From positions 58,507-122,506 of the forward strand of contig CAMTOS010000001.1 in assembly GCA_947074195.1 (NCBI GenBank): a stretch of DNA of 64,000 nucleotides, written 5' to 3'. The position numbers and the translations under genes are program-made. The notes beneath the pieces were generated by a model that searched no databases, was not told the origin of the DNA, and worked only from the letters and a program-made list of their open reading frames with translations. Shown here piece after piece: positions 19,748 through 29,646 of the stretch (its first letter is position 1; each line of letters opens with the position of its first letter). Origin of the DNA: an uncultured Bacteroides sp. (GTDB taxonomy: Bacteria; Bacteroidota; Bacteroidia; Bacteroidales; Bacteroidaceae).

Positions 19748-22700
19748 TTAAATGACTATTTTCTTTTTACCACTCTTATTACCAAACTGTGTTTCAAGTA
19801 TATACACTCCTTTTTGTAAGGTTACTGTTAATCGCTCGTTATTTATCGTGTATGTTTTTATACATATACCCTGTGTATTATAGATATAAATATATCCGGG
19901 ATTGTTCGAGGTAATTATAAGTTCATTATTTTCTGTGTATATACTATAATCAGCCGGTTTATCGTGTATAGACGAAGGTGTTTCATCGAGTGATAACTGC
20001 ATATTTACAGGCGCACCATTTATCAGCGATACCACTATTGTAGTTGTACGATTTGATACATTCGGTAAAACACTAATCTGAGTATTGGCACTATTCATGG
20101 TCCACAAACCTTTCAGTACAATCTCTTTTGTTATGACTTCAGAATCAGAAGTTGATGTATATGAATTGTCTCCGATGTTAATATTAGGATCACAAATACT
20201 CAATGACAAAGCAGTTGATTCTTGTGGTTGAAGCATAATTAATAATTCCTCATCTGCAGCGATGATATATGCATCATCATCATTATTATAAGTTTCGAAA
20301 ATGGCATAACCTCTCACATTTGCAATTTTATCCAGAATGATATGTGCTGTATTATCTTTCTTCACAACTTCATAGGATTTATTCTGCAACTGGCTAATCT
20401 CATTTACATTTGGCTGAATAGCGATCATATATTCATATCCGGCATCTGCAGGATTAGTACCATGGTCAATATAGAGTGTGGCAAACTTGCCCTGCGTATC
20501 AGCTTTGGTTTCTGAATGTTTGGATTGCTGATCTTTTTTAAGCATGACTACTTTTTGACCTGCTTCAATGCGATAATAATTTCCAATGAGATCTGAAAAT
20601 ATTGCTGCAGAGTTTAAATCGATTGATTCTTCCAGCGGGAAAGCATTCAGCGGTTGGCCATTGTATAGGAAATATTCGGCATCATTGTTTAGTTTTTGCT
20701 GGAATAAGGTGGTTTCTACAGGATATATATTAGGTTCTTTCTGAGAACAGCTGATTCCGGTACCCAGATAAATGATACGATTGTCGATACAAAAAACAGA
20801 TTTACGTGCGACAAAAGAGGGAGTAAAATTGGCCAGATTTCCTTCTTTGATTTTTGTTGCAAAAACGCCGTATTTGCCCATCAGATCGGAAGCCCCGGAG
20901 AATGTCTCTTCGCTTTTCATCATGGTTGTACCGCTTTGCGGACTGTTCAGTTTATCGAAAGGCAAATGTATGGTTGTTGTTCCGGGTAATCTGTTCCAGT
21001 CCCAACCATCGTGTTCCCAGCGACTTTCTGCCTCTGAATTGACGATAATTTGTGTTGAACCATAACTTTGATAACGTCCATAGCGATTATTTGCAGTATA
21101 GATTTCCGATCCCCATACATATTTATTATATCCCTTTATATTTATTAGCCAGTTGTCTTTTCTAAAAGAGCCAAAACAAGACCAGTTAAAGGCAGTGAAG
21201 CCTTCCTGATTTGATGGTGTAAATCCTAATGCAGTGAATTCATTCTTCAATTTTACAGATGCAGCAGAATTATCCTCGCAAACTCTGAGGAATTCACTTG
21301 CGAGTTCTTCATCGACCGGGCTGAAAGCTCGTGCCAGATGAGCAAACGCCTGTTGTCCCTTAACGCTGATTTTGCTGGTTCCGAGCAAAGGATGACGACC
21401 ACAAACGCCGATACCCCAATCGATGTTATTGGTATATTTTCCAACAGCCAGTAATGCTTGTTTAAATGTTTCTTTTCCTTCTGTGTCAAGATTGAATTGC
21501 GTTCCGAAAGTATAGCTTAGAACTTCACCGATTGCTGCATAACCCGGAACCGAATAGGCTGGATAATGGCCACCATGATGAAAACCCGTAAAATCGGGTT
21601 TGATGCCACCTATGGTTCCCGGTGTAATACAAAGCGACTGACTAATCCAGCGGAAAAGTGAACGAACGGCACGTAACTGTTCTGCTTCGCTGTCATACAA
21701 CAGCGCTGCACAAAGACGTCCCACCATTAATGTATTCCATGAATCAGTTAACTGATCACGATAAATGTCATAAGGCTGACGTGTTTCGGGTAAAGCTGCC
21801 CAGTAACTTATAGCATCTGCTACCTCATTCAGAATACCGGCTTCTTTAAGTGCATCTTTCATCCACAGCGTAGCAATAAAAGTATTGCGGATTTCATATC
21901 CATAATGATCATTGCCTCCCATGCAACTTCCCAGAGAAAAGCCCTGATCCATGGCCCATTTCATAACTTCAGGAAACATTTTTCGGGCTTCTTCATTATT
22001 ACTTCCGATGGCTCCGCGCGAAAGCTGATTGAGAATAGTTGTCAGATTGGTCAGATTATAATCTTTAGACGATGCATAAAAAGGATCATTTTTAGTAACA
22101 AGAGCTTTGACGCCTTTAGCGCCCGGAACACCAATACCTTCAGAACGAAGTGTATTTATCAGATTGGTCACATCGAGAGCACTTCTTTTATATGCAGTTT
22201 TAATGTTCCCTGCAAGGGTTATTAAATCTGCGCGCTCTTCATCGGTAACAGTTTGCGGCAAAGGAGTATCATATTCCAGAGATTCCCATTCCCATAATCT
22301 TCCCCAATGTGTAGGAGGTCCATCGTTTACCACATAATTATTTTCAGGAATCTGAGCATCGGGCATTGTCTGAGCCGGCAGCGAACTCAAGATTTTAAAT
22401 CTGTCGATAAAAAGACGGGAATCTTCTTCACTATCCTCAACAGGAGATAGCATCTCCATCGTTAACTGAGAAGGAACTACGCGTTTTGCATTTTGCCAGT
22501 TGGCATCTTTCATATTTATATAGGCCATCCAGCAAGCTTTCCAACCCGTAAATTGCAGATTAAAATAAAACTGATAGCATACGTTCTGGTTTTCATCAAC
22601 TAAGCGAATATGCAGAGGAGTATCTCTTTTCTTTTCATTATATATCCAGAAGGTCACCCCTCCTCTGTTATTAAATCCGTTGTTTGCCAGAATAAGATTT

Positions 22701-22909
22701 CTGGAATCTGTCATTCGCAGTGTAGATTGTCCATTCCACTCCCATAACAATGAACGCTGACCTTCTTTTGATTTTTCTGTGGTCAGAGATATCATACCAT
22801 TATCGGGATACTCAAACACTTCAGGAAGCGAATCTTCAAATGTATAACTTTGTGAACTAAGCAGATAGCAGTTTAATAAGGCTATAAATAAAAGGTAATA
22901 TTTCTTCAT
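19748..22909 (-). CDS. PL8 chondroitin-ABC-lyase-like enzyme with T9SS sorting domain
   Basis: 1053 residues: signal peptide (to LLSSQ), lyase N domain (about 20-180, SYTFEDSLPEVFEYPD onwards), catalytic toroid, beta-sandwich domains, and a Por sorting domain ending GVYILETQFGNKSGKKKIVI. Active-site residues inferred by alignment to chondroitinase ABC I are His445 and Tyr452 (FHHGGHYPAY), Arg505 (CGRHP) and Glu602 (GSEIY). [15 protein letters not shown] is the family signature and is close to the Proteus enzyme. It is likely exported and attached to the cell surface. It has its own promoter and operator and stops 153 nt before the FISUMP start. Cleavage of chondroitin, dermatan or hyaluronan is likely; the exact range is not readable. 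Confidence 0.93.
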   Translation of the reverse strand: MKKYYLLFIALLNCYLLSSQSYTFEDSLPEVFEYPDNGMISLTTEKSKEGQRSLLWEWNGQSTLRMTDSRNLILANNGFNNRGGVTFWIYNEKKRDTPLHIRLVDENQNVCYQFYFNLQFTGWKACWMAYINMKDANWQNAKRVVPSQLTMEMLSPVEDSEEDSRLFIDRFKILSSLPAQTMPDAQIPENNYVVNDGPPTHWGRLWEWESLEYDTPLPQTVTDEERADLITLAGNIKTAYKRSALDVTNLINTLRSEGIGVPGAKGVKALVTKNDPFYASSKDYNLTNLTTILNQLSRGAIGSNNEEARKMFPEVMKWAMDQGFSLGSCMGGNDHYGYEIRNTFIATLWMKDALKEAGILNEVADAISYWAALPETRQPYDIYRDQLTDSWNTLMVGRLCAALLYDSEAEQLRAVRSLFRWISQSLCITPGTIGGIKPDFTGFHHGGHYPAYSVPGYAAIGEVLSYTFGTQFNLDTEGKETFKQALLAVGKYTNNIDWGIGVCGRHPLLGTSKISVKGQQAFAHLARAFSPVDEELASEFLRVCEDNSAASVKLKNEFTALGFTPSNQEGFTAFNWSCFGSFRKDNWLINIKGYNKYVWGSEIYTANNRYGRYQSYGSTQIIVNSEAESRWEHDGWDWNRLPGTTTIHLPFDKLNSPQSGTTMMKSEETFSGASDLMGKYGVFATKIKEGNLANFTPSFVARKSVFCIDNRIIYLGTGISCSQKEPNIYPVETTLFQQKLNNDAEYFLYNGQPLNAFPLEESIDLNSAAIFSDLIGNYYRIEAGQKVVMLKKDQQSKHSETKADTQGKFATLYIDHGTNPADAGYEYMIAIQPNVNEISQLQNKSYEVVKKDNTAHIILDKIANVRGYAIFETYNNDDDAYIIAADEELLIMLQPQESTALSLSICDPNINIGDNSYTSTSDSEVITKEIVLKGLWTMNSANTQISVLPNVSNRTTTIVVSLINGAPVNMQLSLDETPSSIHDKPADYSIYTENNELIITSNNPGYIYIYNTQGICIKTYTINNERLTVTLQKGVYILETQFGNKSGKKKIVI

Positions 22910-22944
22910 ATGTAATAGATTATAGTAACAGTTTTAATATGAAG

Positions 22945-23009
22945 CAAAAATATATTGAAGCATTCTCGCGGAGAGACGAAATAGTACATGAAAAGTCTAA
23001 TATTGTCTG
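22945..23009 (-). promoter_or_regulatory. Promoter and candidate HTCS operator of the second PL8 gene
   Basis: The minus-strand -7 box TATTTTTG is at 22945-22952. A 25-nt operator-like site (22985-23009) follows after 32 nt, one less than in the other PUL 1 promoters. On the plus strand it reads TACATGAAAAGTCTAATATT, nearly the same as the FISUMP operon site. The upstream half-repeat is degenerate (CAGACA for TGTACA). Confidence 0.55.
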
Positions 23010-23157
23010 CAAGCAGCAATAGTTTAAAGGATGATTGTGTTTTCATTTAAGTCAGTTAACTGTGTTTTAAATCGTAAAATGCATTATTCGCTAATAAGAT
23101 ATATTCAGTAATAATTAAAGGCCAAAGTAGATTATCCGCAATACAAATTTCATTTAG

Positions 23158-23239
23158 TGCATAGCCCTTTGCACTAAACTGCACAGCCTTCTGCACTACA
23201 ATGCATAGCCCTCTGCACTAAACCGCATAGCCTTCTGCA
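23158..23239. repeat. Tandem array A: four 22-nt TGCA-bounded units
   Basis: Four 16-nt cores start at 23158, 23180, 23202 and 23224, exactly 22 nt apart: TGCATAGCCCTTTGCA, TGCACAGCCTTCTGCA, TGCATAGCCCTCTGCA and CGCATAGCCTTCTGCA. The 6-nt spacers are CTAAAC, CTACAA and CTAAAC. Cores are near-palindromic with TGCA at both ends. A second array of the same period lies at 41075-41178. Confidence 0.9.
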
Positions 23240-23305
23240 GCAATTCATGAAATGTTACTCTATTTTGTAAATCTTGCTGTTATTAAATCGTGTTTCTGAT
23301 AGTCG

Positions 23306-23330
23306 TGTATCTATAATGCATATTTATCGC
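23306..23330 (+). promoter_or_regulatory. Weak operator-like site upstream of sulfatase 1
   Basis: The plus-strand sequence beginning TGTATCTATAATGCATATTT matches about 16 of 25 positions of the PUL 1 operator at 30405-30429. At the expected distance the -7 box would be TATTTTAA (23364-23371), a poor match. It is listed only as a candidate. Confidence 0.2.
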
Positions 23331-23443
23331 AAAAATATTATAATTCAGAAGATTAGCAAGAGTTATTTTAAACGTTATCAGCTTAACAGATATATTTATA
23401 TTTAATTATTTAATATATCATTAAAACATCAAATATATCCTTC

Positions 23444-23500
23444 AAAGGAGGTTAAGAGACGATTATGACATCCATTACGTACTATTTTGCACATGACTGA
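23444..23500 (+). promoter_or_regulatory. Strong Shine-Dalgarno with 11-codon mini-ORF in the sulfatase leader
   Basis: AAAGGAGG (23444-23451) is a near-perfect anti-16S match, unusual for Bacteroidota, which rarely rely on SD sequences. It is followed 13 nt later by ATG (23465) opening an 11-codon ORF ending TGA at 23498-23500. A second 9-codon ORF starts at 23493 and overlaps it. Translation of these could couple to or regulate the sulfatase gene. Confidence 0.35.
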
Positions 23501-23559
23501 GAAAATTGAAGACTATTTTTGAAGCATCATCTATTTTAAATATTCAACCTTCAAAAATT

Positions 23560-25137
23560 ATGAAAATTTCATTCCGTCACTTACCGCTTTTATCCTCGGT
23601 AATTCTTACTTCGGCTTGCGGTAGTTCACCACAAACCAATCTACGTAATACCGAATATGAACGCCCAAACATAGTCTATATATTTGCTGATGATTTAGGT
23701 ATAGGTGATTTAAGTTGTTATGGTGCAACAAAGATCAGTACCCCGAACATTGATCGACTGGCAGGTCAGGGTACACAGTTTACCAATGCTTATGCAACAT
23801 CGGCAACCAGTACTCCGTCGCGTTTTGGTCTTTTAACCGGAATGTATCCCTGGAGACAGAAAAATACCGGAATTGCACCGGGGAATTCTGAACTGATTAT
23901 TGATACAGCATGTGTAACCATGACCGATGTGATAAAAAGGGCCGGCTATGCAACCGGAGTTGTGGGCAAATGGCATTTGGGGCTCGGTCCGGAAGGTGGA
24001 ACAGATTTTAATAAGAAGATTTCTCCCAACACACAGGATATCGGGTTCGATTATGAATTCGTGATTCCGGCTACGGTAGACAGAGTACCATGCGTATTTG
24101 TTGAAAATGGATTGGTTGTGGGACTCGATCCGAATGATCCTATCCAGGTGAGTTATACTGAAAAGGTAGGCAGCTGGCCGACGGGAGAGGAAAATCCGGA
24201 GCTTGTTACGTTAAAACCCAGTCAGGGACATAATAATACCATCGTTAATGGTATTCCGCGAATCGGATGGATGACCGGCGGTACATCTGCATTGTGGGTT
24301 GATGAAGAGATTGCCGATGTGATTACTGATAAAGCGAAAAGGTTTATAGAAAGACATAAAGACAAACCTTTCTTTCTGTATATGGGCACGCAGGATGTAC
24401 ATGTTCCAAGAGTACCACATGCACGTTTTGCCGGAAAGAGTAATATGGGTACCCGTGGTGATGTAATTTTACAGCTCGACTGGACTATAGGTGAAATTAT
24501 GAATACACTTGACAGTCTGAATATAGCCGATAATACTATTTTTATTTTTACAAGCGATAATGGTGCAGTAATAGATGACGGATATCAGGATATGGCTTAT
24601 GAACTGCTGAATGGCCACACACCTATGGGAATTTACAGAGGAGGTAAATATAGTGTATATGAAGCAGGTACCCGGGTACCCTTTATTGTACGCTGGCCTG
24701 CACGTATTAAACCTAATAAACAACGTGCGCTCTTCTCGCAGATTGATGTTTATGCATCACTGGCAGCTATTCTGAATCAAACCATTCCTGCAGGTGCTGC
24801 ACCCGATAGTCAGGATCACTCAGAGGTAATGTTAGGTAAAACAAATGCCGGACGCCCGTTCGTTGTACAACAGAATCTTGATAATACACTTGCAATTATT
24901 CAGGAAGGCTGGAAGTATATTGAACCAAGTTATGCTGAACCTATAGAGTTCTGGACAAAAACTGAGTTGGGCAATAGTATTAATCCGCAACTTTATAATA
25001 TAGAAGCTGATCCTTCTGAAAAGATGAACATCGCATTGATTCATCCTGATATTACAAAAGATTTGGCAAAGACTCTGCAAGATATAAAAAACTGCAATGA
25101 CAATGAGACACCTGATTTCATGATTGCTAAACAATAA
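23560..25137 (+). CDS. S1 family sulfatase, serine type, lipoprotein
   Basis: The ATG at 23560 is preferred over the track's TTG at 23506 because it opens directly into a lipoprotein signal (MKISFRHLPLL to LTSAC, Cys20). The protein has 525 residues. The formylglycine-site motif is STPSRFGLLTG with Ser84, so a radical-SAM anaerobic sulfatase-maturating enzyme is needed; none is in the window. Metal ligands include the Asp pair in FADDLG (about 44-45) and the later FTSDNG. GVVGKWHLGLGPEGG with DFNKKISPN and GLDPNDP resembles bacterial GalNAc/Gal-6-O-sulfatases (S1_15-like, from memory). It probably desulfates lyase products in the periplasm or at the outer membrane. Family is firm, position specificity tentative. 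Confidence 0.9.
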   Translation: MKISFRHLPLLSSVILTSACGSSPQTNLRNTEYERPNIVYIFADDLGIGDLSCYGATKISTPNIDRLAGQGTQFTNAYATSATSTPSRFGLLTGMYPWRQKNTGIAPGNSELIIDTACVTMTDVIKRAGYATGVVGKWHLGLGPEGGTDFNKKISPNTQDIGFDYEFVIPATVDRVPCVFVENGLVVGLDPNDPIQVSYTEKVGSWPTGEENPELVTLKPSQGHNNTIVNGIPRIGWMTGGTSALWVDEEIADVITDKAKRFIERHKDKPFFLYMGTQDVHVPRVPHARFAGKSNMGTRGDVILQLDWTIGEIMNTLDSLNIADNTIFIFTSDNGAVIDDGYQDMAYELLNGHTPMGIYRGGKYSVYEAGTRVPFIVRWPARIKPNKQRALFSQIDVYASLAAILNQTIPAGAAPDSQDHSEVMLGKTNAGRPFVVQQNLDNTLAIIQEGWKYIEPSYAEPIEFWTKTELGNSINPQLYNIEADPSEKMNIALIHPDITKDLAKTLQDIKNCNDNETPDFMIAKQ

Positions 25138-25157
25138 TATCTGGATTATAGTCAACT

Positions 25158-25194
25158 AAAAAGCCTGTCTGATTATGTTTCAGACAGGCTTTTT
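25158..25194. terminator. Bidirectional terminator between convergent sulfatases
   Basis: A perfect 15-bp stem AAAAAGCCTGTCTGA and its complement with a 7-nt loop. It ends five bases before the stop of the second sulfatase and serves both genes. Confidence 0.9.
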
Positions 25195-25198
25195 AGAT

Positions 25199-26551
25199 TT
25201 AATTGAAAGGAACATGTTCCAGACCAGGCCTTAATGGAGAGATTCCATTATCACTCAGCCACTTTTTAAGTATTTCCCGATGTTGATTCAACAGAGATTT
25301 ATAGCGATTTTCAATAGCCAGATTAATCATTTCACCACGATCGGTATTCATATCATATAATTGTTCCCGGTGTTTACCACGATCATATAAGATGTATTTA
25401 TAATCTTTTGTCCGTACCATCCAACCTCTTGTAACTCCATCGTAAAATAATGTTTCGGTAACGACAAAGTCCTGATGTTGTGTAGAGTCATCCGGATTCT
25501 TCATCAAATTCAGGAAACTGACTCCCTTGTTATTTTCAGGAGATTTAAGACCGGCAATATCAAGAACTGTGGCCATGAAATCAATACCATTATTGATGAG
25601 TTGAGGCATTACTTCCCCATTAGTTTTATCGGGATAACAGGCTATTAACGGAACATTCACCACTTCCTCATATAAAGCCGTCTTCTGATTCCACTGATGT
25701 GCTCCGTTTCCATCGCCATGATCGCTCGAAAAGATAATTACCGTATTGTCCCAGTAGTTATTTGCATCAATGGCATCCACTATTTTACCAATCTCTGCAT
25801 CGACTGTTTCCACTAACCGATAATAGATATAGCGATATCTGCGCCAGTCATCAGAAGTATAGTTTATAGTAGGATGTACATTAAAATTATGCAGCTTTGT
25901 GTAATCCAGTATATCAGCATCATAAGGCTGAACAGCAAAGTTTTGGGGTAAACCAGGACATTCGCTGAGATTTTGCGGTTCGTCAATCAAGGCAAATGGC
26001 AAATTCTGATTTCGTGCATATTCGCAGATATTATGAGGGTTATCAAAAGAAGCTACAAGGAAAAATGGCTTTTTATGCTTCTGATTAAGAAAGGTAACAC
26101 ACTTTTCTGCAAGACCTGTATCATTATGAGGGTAGATGCTATCGAAACCAAATTCAATATCGGGGATATCGGCTGTATGAACATGCCACTTACCTGCATA
26201 AGCACAATTATAACCGGCATTATTCATTAATATACCCAAACTTTGTGATTTTAAATCTTCGGAAACCGGAGTATTATTCTTACTTAAGCCAACGGAACCG
26301 GGAATCTGTCCGGTAAACATAGCGGCCCTCGAAGGACCGCTTAATGGCTGACTGCAATAGGCGTTTTCGAAACGAATGCCTCGTGCAGCCAGTCTGTCTA
26401 TGTTTGGAGTTTTTACATCGGAGTTCCCTGCACAACTTAGCGCAGTAGCCGATTGCTGATCAGTAATAATATAAATAATATTCAATGGTGTGGAAGACAT
26501 TGTTATGGATGGAATAAAACCCATCCATAACAAATGTTTAGCTCGCATCAT
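25199..26551 (-). CDS. S1 family sulfatase, serine type (candidate uronate 2-O-sulfatase)
   Basis: 450 residues with a short N-terminal signal-like segment. The active-site motif is LSGPSRAAMFTG with Ser71, again serine type. The N-terminal metal motif is TDQQ (Asp31) in place of ADD. IIYIITDQQSATALSCAGN strongly recalls the S1_9 group, which includes 4,5-unsaturated-hexuronate 2-O-sulfatases, but this is from memory. It starts 6 nt after the third PL8 stop, so the two are co-transcribed. Acting on lyase products before GH88 would be the simplest role. Family is firm; linkage is inference. Confidence 0.9.
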   Translation of the reverse strand: MMRAKHLLWMGFIPSITMSSTPLNIIYIITDQQSATALSCAGNSDVKTPNIDRLAARGIRFENAYCSQPLSGPSRAAMFTGQIPGSVGLSKNNTPVSEDLKSQSLGILMNNAGYNCAYAGKWHVHTADIPDIEFGFDSIYPHNDTGLAEKCVTFLNQKHKKPFFLVASFDNPHNICEYARNQNLPFALIDEPQNLSECPGLPQNFAVQPYDADILDYTKLHNFNVHPTINYTSDDWRRYRYIYYRLVETVDAEIGKIVDAIDANNYWDNTVIIFSSDHGDGNGAHQWNQKTALYEEVVNVPLIACYPDKTNGEVMPQLINNGIDFMATVLDIAGLKSPENNKGVSFLNLMKNPDDSTQHQDFVVTETLFYDGVTRGWMVRTKDYKYILYDRGKHREQLYDMNTDRGEMINLAIENRYKSLLNQHREILKKWLSDNGISPLRPGLEHVPFN

Positions 26552-26557
26552 TATAGT

Positions 26558-29500
26558 TTAATCTTTTATAAGTTCAACATCATAGCTCTTTCCGCCTTTG
26601 CACTGAAATTGTAGTATCGTTTCATTCTTACCCGCTGGTAAAACAGTGCATATTTCCGGATTATTTATACGCCATTTACCTTTTAAAGTCAGTGTTACCG
26701 GAATGGTTCCCCAGTCATTATCAATCCATGGTCTGGAGTAAATGCTTCGTTCCACACGCTTACCATTTTCATCAAAAATATCATCACTCGGACCACTGTA
26801 TAAAGCCAAATCGGGTTGAGCTACCGTGAGAAGTATTTTATTTTTCTCTTCTTTCACCATAGCCAGACAAGCTGTATCGGCTTTCAGCAGTAACCCATTG
26901 CCTGCTATAATATGTTGAGGGGTCTCAAAAAGAACATAAGATGTTGTTTTTTCGGTTTCATCCTTCACAATATGTGCATTCTTATCTTTCTGAATAACTT
27001 TATAAGATGGTTTCCTTGCAAACTTCTCCATTTGTTTTTTATCAGTATTTGGCCAAACCATATATTCGTAATCAGCACTTTGAGGAGCTTTGCCATGATC
27101 TGCAAGCAGAGAGACCCAATGGCCGGAAGTAGCTTTTCCGGTATTTTGCAAACGCGACTGCTGATTATTTTCGTTGATCAGCATAACTTTACCGGGAGTA
27201 TAATATCCGTTACCGAGATGGTCCACAACATATCCTGAATTCTGTTTGTAGTTATTCCAGTATAAGCTATCGGCAGTATTCATTACGGCCAACTGGAAAA
27301 GTGTGGTTTCAGTCGCGTATTCACTGTTTTCATTTTCGATATCAGAACCCAGACAAACGATGCGATCATTAAAAAAATGGAAAGATTTTCTGGCACGATG
27401 AGTTCCGTTATATTTATCATGCTCATGCAAAACCATACCAAAATTACCATTCTGACCAATCTGAGATAAGCTGCCTGCAAAAGCCTCATCAGAATAAAGC
27501 ATTTCTTCCATACCCGAGAAAGCATCAACATTCATCACATTAGCCTTAAGCTGATCATAAGGTAAATGAATGGTTGTAGTTCCCGGAATTCTGTTCCAGT
27601 CGAATCCGGCCTGTTGCCAGCCACTTGTCTGCGGTGTTACGAAATCGCCATCTTTACCCTGAAGCAACTGCATGCTGCCATGGGCCAGATATCTGCCATA
27701 AAGATTTGCTCCAAGATAGTGTTCTGCCGCCCATAAATAACGGGAATGACCACGCACTACAGCTGCCCAGTTATCTCTGCGTTGAACCGAAACACAAGCT
27801 GAAGGAAGAGAGAGATTGCCGGTAATTTCGGGCTCGGCTACAAAACCTGCGCCTGAAATCGTTTTTGCCATTTCAAGTTCTTCGCGCTTACTGAAGGAAG
27901 GTACATATTCAGGTTTCTCTTCATTCATATCGACATAATCTACCAGACGAAGAAATGCGGCTGCCATTTCAGCATCCCATTCTTTCTTTCCATCGGGAGA
28001 ACCTGCAACTGCCATGGTAGCGTATTGCATAGGTACCAGTTTTCCACGACCATCCGGATGTCTGCCAGACATCGATAAAGGGAAGTTATGTTTGTGACAA
28101 TAAAAACGCATGGTTAGCAATACATTCTTAACGGTTTCGTGAGCTTCTTCAGAAACCGCCAGATCTGTACGACTCAAAAGATAAATCATCTGAGAAGCAC
28201 CTCCTAAACCTCCAATGGCATAGGCAGGGTAATTATTCCGGTGATGATGTGCACCACCATCATCTTTAAAAGAGCCACCCAAACCCAATGCCGGACGACA
28301 ACCTGCATCGAGCCAGCGTGAGAAAGATTGCAGATACTGAAGTTTTTCCGGCGTATCTTCCATGATGAGCATACTCGCCATACGACCCGGACACTGAGTA
28401 TTGAAAGTATCCATATCGATACCATTTGCCAGAGGCTCGGGATAAACCTCGTTCGTAATGGCATACCAGCGTAATGTTTTTTCCGCCTGAGAGAGTTTGT
28501 TTTCTTCGCGCAAAACATTCTTCATCAGAAAATAAGCAGAATAAATGCCACGCATACTATATCCATAATGATGAATATTTCCCCAGCAACTGCCATAGAC
28601 CACTCCCTGATCTGTAATATGATCATACATAGCCATAAACATATCGCGCAACTCTTTTTTAGTTGCATCGGTCTGAGCATCATTATAAGCGACGGCTACC
28701 TGAAACATCAGATCGAAATAGTCGCGCATCTCTACACCAAGTTTAGTGAACATATCTTTATCCCATTTTTCCATCATACGCTCATATGCCTCAGAGTGAC
28801 GGACAAAATAGATTGGTTCTCCGGTAATGACACCATTGTTATAGGTAATGTTATACTTATTATATTTAGTTCTTAAGTTATCTAATCGTTTATCAGTCAG
28901 TACAGAAGGTTTATACAGCTGATTTCTGTAACGGTTTTCAATAGTCTGCATGTCAGCAACTTGTTTTTCTGACAGCGTTTCCACTAAAGGAATAGTTGGC
29001 TTCAGTTTAGAGTTTTCATAAATAACCAGCCAATGGTTTTTTGTACCTTCATTCACAAAAGGAATCTGATAATCTGGCGTCTGCTGACGTGCATCGACTT
29101 TTGAAGCCGTAATCAGATGATCGATATATAGTGAACCATCAGTTTCAGGAGCAATGATTCGCATTTCGTTCATACCTTCAAGGGGTGTACCCTGCATATC
29201 GCGTTCATAACAAACCCACACACCACGCCAACCTGTAAAATTAAGATTTACCGGAAAAGAAGTGCAAAGCTGATTATCTTTATAAAACTGAAAGCGGGCC
29301 TGATCATCAATTGCTTTCTCATTATACAGCCATACAATAAATGCTGATAAATATAAATCTTTACCAGTGTGGTCTTTATATTCAAAAAGAAGATCTTTGG
29401 AGAGTGACATTTCACCATTCTTCTCAAACTCCCATAATAAAGATTGTTTGCCATCTTTATAATGCTTATGTGATAAAGATAATTGTCCGTTTTTTGTTTG

Positions 29501-29635
29501 AAAGACAGATGGTACTTCTTTTTCTTCAAAAGAAAATAACCGTTCATTTATTACATGTTGTGCCTGTGCTGAAGCAGTGCATGCAATAAAGAGTAAAATT
29601 GTTTTTAAAATTTTCAAATAGCGATGATTCATCAT
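26558..29635 (-). CDS. PL8 chondroitin-ABC-lyase-like enzyme without sorting domain
   Basis: 1025 residues with a signal peptide (CTASAQAQ). It has a lyase N domain, catalytic toroid and beta-sandwich domains, and ends in [11 protein letters not shown] without a Por sorting domain. Catalytic residues inferred by family alignment are His465 and Tyr472 ([10 protein letters not shown]), Arg525 (SGRHP) and Glu638 (AAEHY). [17 protein letters not shown] is the PL8 signature. Lack of the sorting domain suggests a periplasmic enzyme working on imported chains, in contrast to the other two PL8 proteins. It is the middle gene of a three-gene unit: DUF1961/6250-like, PL8, sulfatase. Confidence 0.93.
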   Translation of the reverse strand: MMNHRYLKILKTILLFIACTASAQAQHVINERLFSFEEKEVPSVFQTKNGQLSLSHKHYKDGKQSLLWEFEKNGEMSLSKDLLFEYKDHTGKDLYLSAFIVWLYNEKAIDDQARFQFYKDNQLCTSFPVNLNFTGWRGVWVCYERDMQGTPLEGMNEMRIIAPETDGSLYIDHLITASKVDARQQTPDYQIPFVNEGTKNHWLVIYENSKLKPTIPLVETLSEKQVADMQTIENRYRNQLYKPSVLTDKRLDNLRTKYNKYNITYNNGVITGEPIYFVRHSEAYERMMEKWDKDMFTKLGVEMRDYFDLMFQVAVAYNDAQTDATKKELRDMFMAMYDHITDQGVVYGSCWGNIHHYGYSMRGIYSAYFLMKNVLREENKLSQAEKTLRWYAITNEVYPEPLANGIDMDTFNTQCPGRMASMLIMEDTPEKLQYLQSFSRWLDAGCRPALGLGGSFKDDGGAHHHRNNYPAYAIGGLGGASQMIYLLSRTDLAVSEEAHETVKNVLLTMRFYCHKHNFPLSMSGRHPDGRGKLVPMQYATMAVAGSPDGKKEWDAEMAAAFLRLVDYVDMNEEKPEYVPSFSKREELEMAKTISGAGFVAEPEITGNLSLPSACVSVQRRDNWAAVVRGHSRYLWAAEHYLGANLYGRYLAHGSMQLLQGKDGDFVTPQTSGWQQAGFDWNRIPGTTTIHLPYDQLKANVMNVDAFSGMEEMLYSDEAFAGSLSQIGQNGNFGMVLHEHDKYNGTHRARKSFHFFNDRIVCLGSDIENENSEYATETTLFQLAVMNTADSLYWNNYKQNSGYVVDHLGNGYYTPGKVMLINENNQQSRLQNTGKATSGHWVSLLADHGKAPQSADYEYMVWPNTDKKQMEKFARKPSYKVIQKDKNAHIVKDETEKTTSYVLFETPQHIIAGNGLLLKADTACLAMVKEEKNKILLTVAQPDLALYSGPSDDIFDENGKRVERSIYSRPWIDNDWGTIPVTLTLKGKWRINNPEICTVLPAGKNETILQFQCKGGKSYDVELIKD

Positions 29636-29646
29636 ATTAGTTTATG

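Larger units (their letters stand above)
22910..23559. other. 650-bp divergent intergenic region
   Basis: No credible gene is present. Left to right it holds the PL8 promoter and operator (22945-23009), a tandem TGCA repeat array (23158-23239), a weak plus-strand operator-like site (23306-23330), and a Shine-Dalgarno sequence with two mini-ORFs just before the sulfatase. Confidence 0.7.

Noticed and set aside
5245-29635. Loss of catalytic Glu in two PL8 proteins (GSTQ and GSMQ versus GTLE)
   Set aside because: The position after SHG is Gln in Proteus chondroitinase ABC as I recall it; the catalytic Glu is the one in the (A/S)E(I/H)Y motif, which all three proteins keep.
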